Source: Verrucomicrobiia bacterium (GTDB lineage: Bacteria > Verrucomicrobiota > Verrucomicrobiia > Verrucomicrobiales > DEV007). From it: a DNA stretch of 64,000 nt. The notes under the pieces are model-generated. The model was not told the origin of the DNA. It saw only the letters and a list, made by a program, of their open reading frames with translations, and did no database searches. Made by a program: the position numbers and the translations under genes. Location of the stretch: the NCBI GenBank assembly GCA_030425385.1, contig JAUIAH010000008.1, positions 124,001 to 188,000 on the forward strand, given 5' to 3'. Numbering within the stretch: the stretch's first letter is position 1; each line of letters starts with the position of its first letter. This document shows positions 62,531 to 64,000 of the stretch, piece after piece.

Positions 62531-62749
62531 CTACCAGCGGCGGCTTGATGCTGTGGGAACTTCTCCGCGCCCATCACCGCATTCTCTTTCGCCCTCCGGC
62601 CGAGGTCCGTCCATGCTACGCACTGTGAGTGCGTTCATGACTTCGCCGGTGCGGACATCCTTCGTGAGGATGGTGACACTTCCTTCGTATTGGATGATCT
62701 CGATGCCTCGGCGTTGTGGGAACCATCGGGGGAGAGACTGATTGTTCAT
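62531..62749 (-). CDS. Doubtful 72-residue hypothetical protein
   Basis: A minus-strand frame reading 'PQRRGIEIIQYEGSVTILTK' then 'DVRTGEVMNALTVRSMDGPR', with codon use like neighbouring genes but a C-terminus (GPRPEGERECGDGRGEVP) typical of GC-rich interspersed sequence in such genomes. No family is recognised. It may be a remnant of a longer gene or noise. Confidence 0.3.
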   Translation of the reverse strand: MNNQSLPRWFPQRRGIEIIQYEGSVTILTKDVRTGEVMNALTVRSMDGPRPEGERECGDGRGEVPTASSRRW

Positions 62750-62779
62750 AGAAAAGAGGGCTTCCTACACACCGCAATG

Positions 62780-62791
62780 GTTCCTAGGAAC
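62780..62791. promoter_or_regulatory. 12-bp palindrome
   Basis: GTTCCTAGGAAC is identical on both strands. It lies about 280 bp before the helicase start codon and shares GTTCCTAG with the inverted repeat 50 bp downstream. Binding by one dimeric regulator is possible; the function is not known. Confidence 0.35.
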
Positions 62792-62841
62792 GGGGCAAAA
62801 GCAGACGGCGGAAACATGGATACTTGTTTGAAGATGGAGTC

Positions 62842-62857
62842 GCTAGGAGTTCCTAGC
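62842..62857. promoter_or_regulatory. Inverted repeat sharing GTTCCTAG with the preceding palindrome
   Basis: GCTAGGA-GT-TCCTAGC, arms exact. Together with the 12-bp palindrome at 62780-62791 it may be a second half-site or a short leader stem upstream of the helicase gene. Confidence 0.35.
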
Positions 62858-63071
62858 CGCGGTAGATTCCCTCGAATAGGCCTGATTTCAATTCTTAATG
62901 CCCCTTCAACGCCCCTCATCCCCTTGAGACGCCGTTCCATCAGAGGATTCCGACAAGATTTGTATCTGTTCGCGAATCTGAATCGCGGCATTAGTCGCTC
63001 CGGCTCCGATTCGGCCGCTGGCCCGCATTCTTGCGAAGCACTCTTGGCAATCCCCCACCTCCATTCTCGCC

Positions 63072-64000
63072 ATGCCGTCTAGCGCACCCATGAGGGAATG
63101 GTTCGCCACTCGCGGGTGGTCCCCCTTCCCGTTCCAAGAACAGGTGTGGGAGGCCTATTTTTCTGGAAAGAGTGGCCTTCTCCACGCACCGACTGGTTTG
63201 GGAAAGACCTATGCGGTCTTCGGCGGGCCTGTGCTTGAAGGCTTGGCGAGCACGCAGACCGATCCCGCCCCGCTCACCGTTCTCTGGATCACCCCCCTCC
63301 GCGCTCTGGCCAACGACACCGTCGAGGCCCTGCAGAAACCCCTCACCGCCTTGGCGCTTCCCTGGACCACCGCCTTGCGCCACGGTGACATTTCTTCCTA
63401 TCAGAAGCAGAAACAACGCAAGCAGTTCCCCTCCGTGCTGGTGACCACACCCGAATCCCTCTCGCTCCTCCTGAGCTACAAGGACACGCGCACGAAGTTT
63501 CGCCATCTGCAGGCCGTGATTCTGGATGAGTGGCACGAACTCTTAGGATCCAAGCGCGGCGTGCAGACGGAACTCTGCCTGACCCGACTTCGGAAGTGGC
63601 AACCCTCGTTGCGCGTGTGGGGCTTGTCTGCCACTCTGGGGAATTTAGACGAGGCGAAACGCGTCTTGTTAGGCACTCGCCACGCAGACGGCCTCCTCAT
63701 CGCTGCGGAGGAGAAGAAGCCTGTGGCAATCGAAACCCTGATCCCGAGCAAGATGGAGCGCTTTCCCTGGGCAGGACACCTGGGAACGACCATGGCGGCG
63801 CAGGTCGCCGATGCGATTGATGAGGGGGACACCAGCCTTGTCTTCACCAACACCCGATCTCAAGCAGAAATCTGGTTTCAGAAACTGCAGGCCCTCCGTC
63901 CCCAATGGGGAGATGCCCTCGCCCTTCACCATGGCTCCATTGACAAATCGATTCGGGAAGCGTTAGAGCAACGCCTGGATGCAGGTGCCGTCAAAGCGGT
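63072..64000 (+). CDS. Ligase-associated DNA damage response DEXH helicase (Lhr-like), N-terminal part
   Basis: Translated from ATG 63072 (or 63090) to the window edge, about 309 residues, C-terminus missing. 'FPFQEQVWEAYFSGKSGLLH' then 'APTGLGKTYAVFG' is the Q-motif/Walker A region, 'ITPLRALANDT' motif Ia, 'VTTPESLSLLLS' motif Ib, 'VILDEWHELLGSKRGVQTE' the DEWH (DExH) motif, and 'GLSATLGN' motif III. 'LVFTNTRSQAEIWFQKL' with 'LALHHGSIDKSIREALEQRL' marks the second RecA domain. The DEWH box and spacing match the Lhr proteins found beside DNA ligase and an exonuclease in DNA-repair clusters; those partners would lie beyond the right edge. Confidence 0.9.
   Translation, partial: MPSSAPMREWFATRGWSPFPFQEQVWEAYFSGKSGLLHAPTGLGKTYAVFGGPVLEGLASTQTDPAPLTVLWITPLRALANDTVEALQKPLTALALPWTTALRHGDISSYQKQKQRKQFPSVLVTTPESLSLLLSYKDTRTKFRHLQAVILDEWHELLGSKRGVQTELCLTRLRKWQPSLRVWGLSATLGNLDEAKRVLLGTRHADGLLIAAEEKKPVAIETLIPSKMERFPWAGHLGTTMAAQVADAIDEGDTSLVFTNTRSQAEIWFQKLQALRPQWGDALALHHGSIDKSIREALEQRLDAGAVKA

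Larger units (their letters stand above)
62524..63071. other. Intergenic region before the Lhr-type helicase
   Basis: 548 bp without a convincing gene. A 72-residue minus-strand frame (62531-62749) is listed separately as doubtful. Two palindromic elements sharing GTTCCTAG lie at 62780-62791 and 62842-62857. A Ser/Cys-rich frame over 62690-63082 has random composition. The promoter of the helicase gene probably lies here. Confidence 0.5.

Noticed and set aside
62690..63082. 130-residue plus-strand frame
   Set aside because: Arg/Ser/Pro-rich with no pattern of conserved protein, and overlaps the palindromes and the helicase start.

Overview
The window looks like chromosomal DNA of a Verrucomicrobia-type bacterium, probably from the Verrucomicrobiae. 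Moderately GC-rich genes are packed on both strands. The content fits that group: Tat-exported Gfo/Idh/MocA-type proteins, a formylglycine sulfatase, large secreted CehA/McbA and RHS proteins, FHA and LysM envelope proteins, a GxxExxY gene between 'ccactgatttcacag' repeats, and a TGTTC-N4-GAACA LexA-type box before an imuB-like gene. No 16S rRNA, tRNA, CRISPR array or transposase was seen, so the placement is inference.

Layout. 0-10 kb: 5' end of a B12-binding radical SAM gene, divergent from a three-gene ABC exporter operon with a 31-bp palindrome between them; then an AI-2E family permease, monomeric isocitrate dehydrogenase and a UDPGP-family uridylyltransferase. 10-21 kb: a 2,028-aa secreted RHS protein, a membrane protein, a duplicated secretin-like protein and a two-component pair. 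21-32 kb: the GxxExxY cassette, an orphan imuB-like polymerase gene, Tat-signal proteins, an atypical Nramp transporter, peptidases and a serine hydrolase. 32-39 kb: LysM protein, ptsH-ptsI, argB, a DUF167 protein and an FHA-membrane protein. 39-48 kb (minus strand): a large CehA/McbA-like protein, a sulfatase followed by an apparently inactive reprolysin-like metalloprotease, a MurJ with a large extra loop, and a pentapeptide-repeat protein.

48-55 kb holds the most informative regulatory unit. An unknown secreted protein, CreD, CreB, CreC, a phospholipase A2-like lipoprotein, a DUF985 cupin and an SDR oxidoreductase form one tightly packed plus-strand run. Just upstream are TTCAC repeats spaced exactly like the enterobacterial CreB 'cre tag' (TTCAC-N6-TTCAC), in three consecutive copies plus a fourth in phase. 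This suggests that a complete Cre system and its DNA code are conserved far outside the gammaproteobacteria.

55-62.5 kb carries four paralogous envelope proteins made of tandem W-A-x-x-D-P-x-x-A-x-x-W helical repeats, arranged as two divergent pairs whose central start codons overlap. One copy is split by a frameshift. I recognise no described function for this cluster. Next to it is a truncated nucleotidyltransferase-like remnant with its intact partner gene. The window ends inside a ligase-associated Lhr-type helicase gene.
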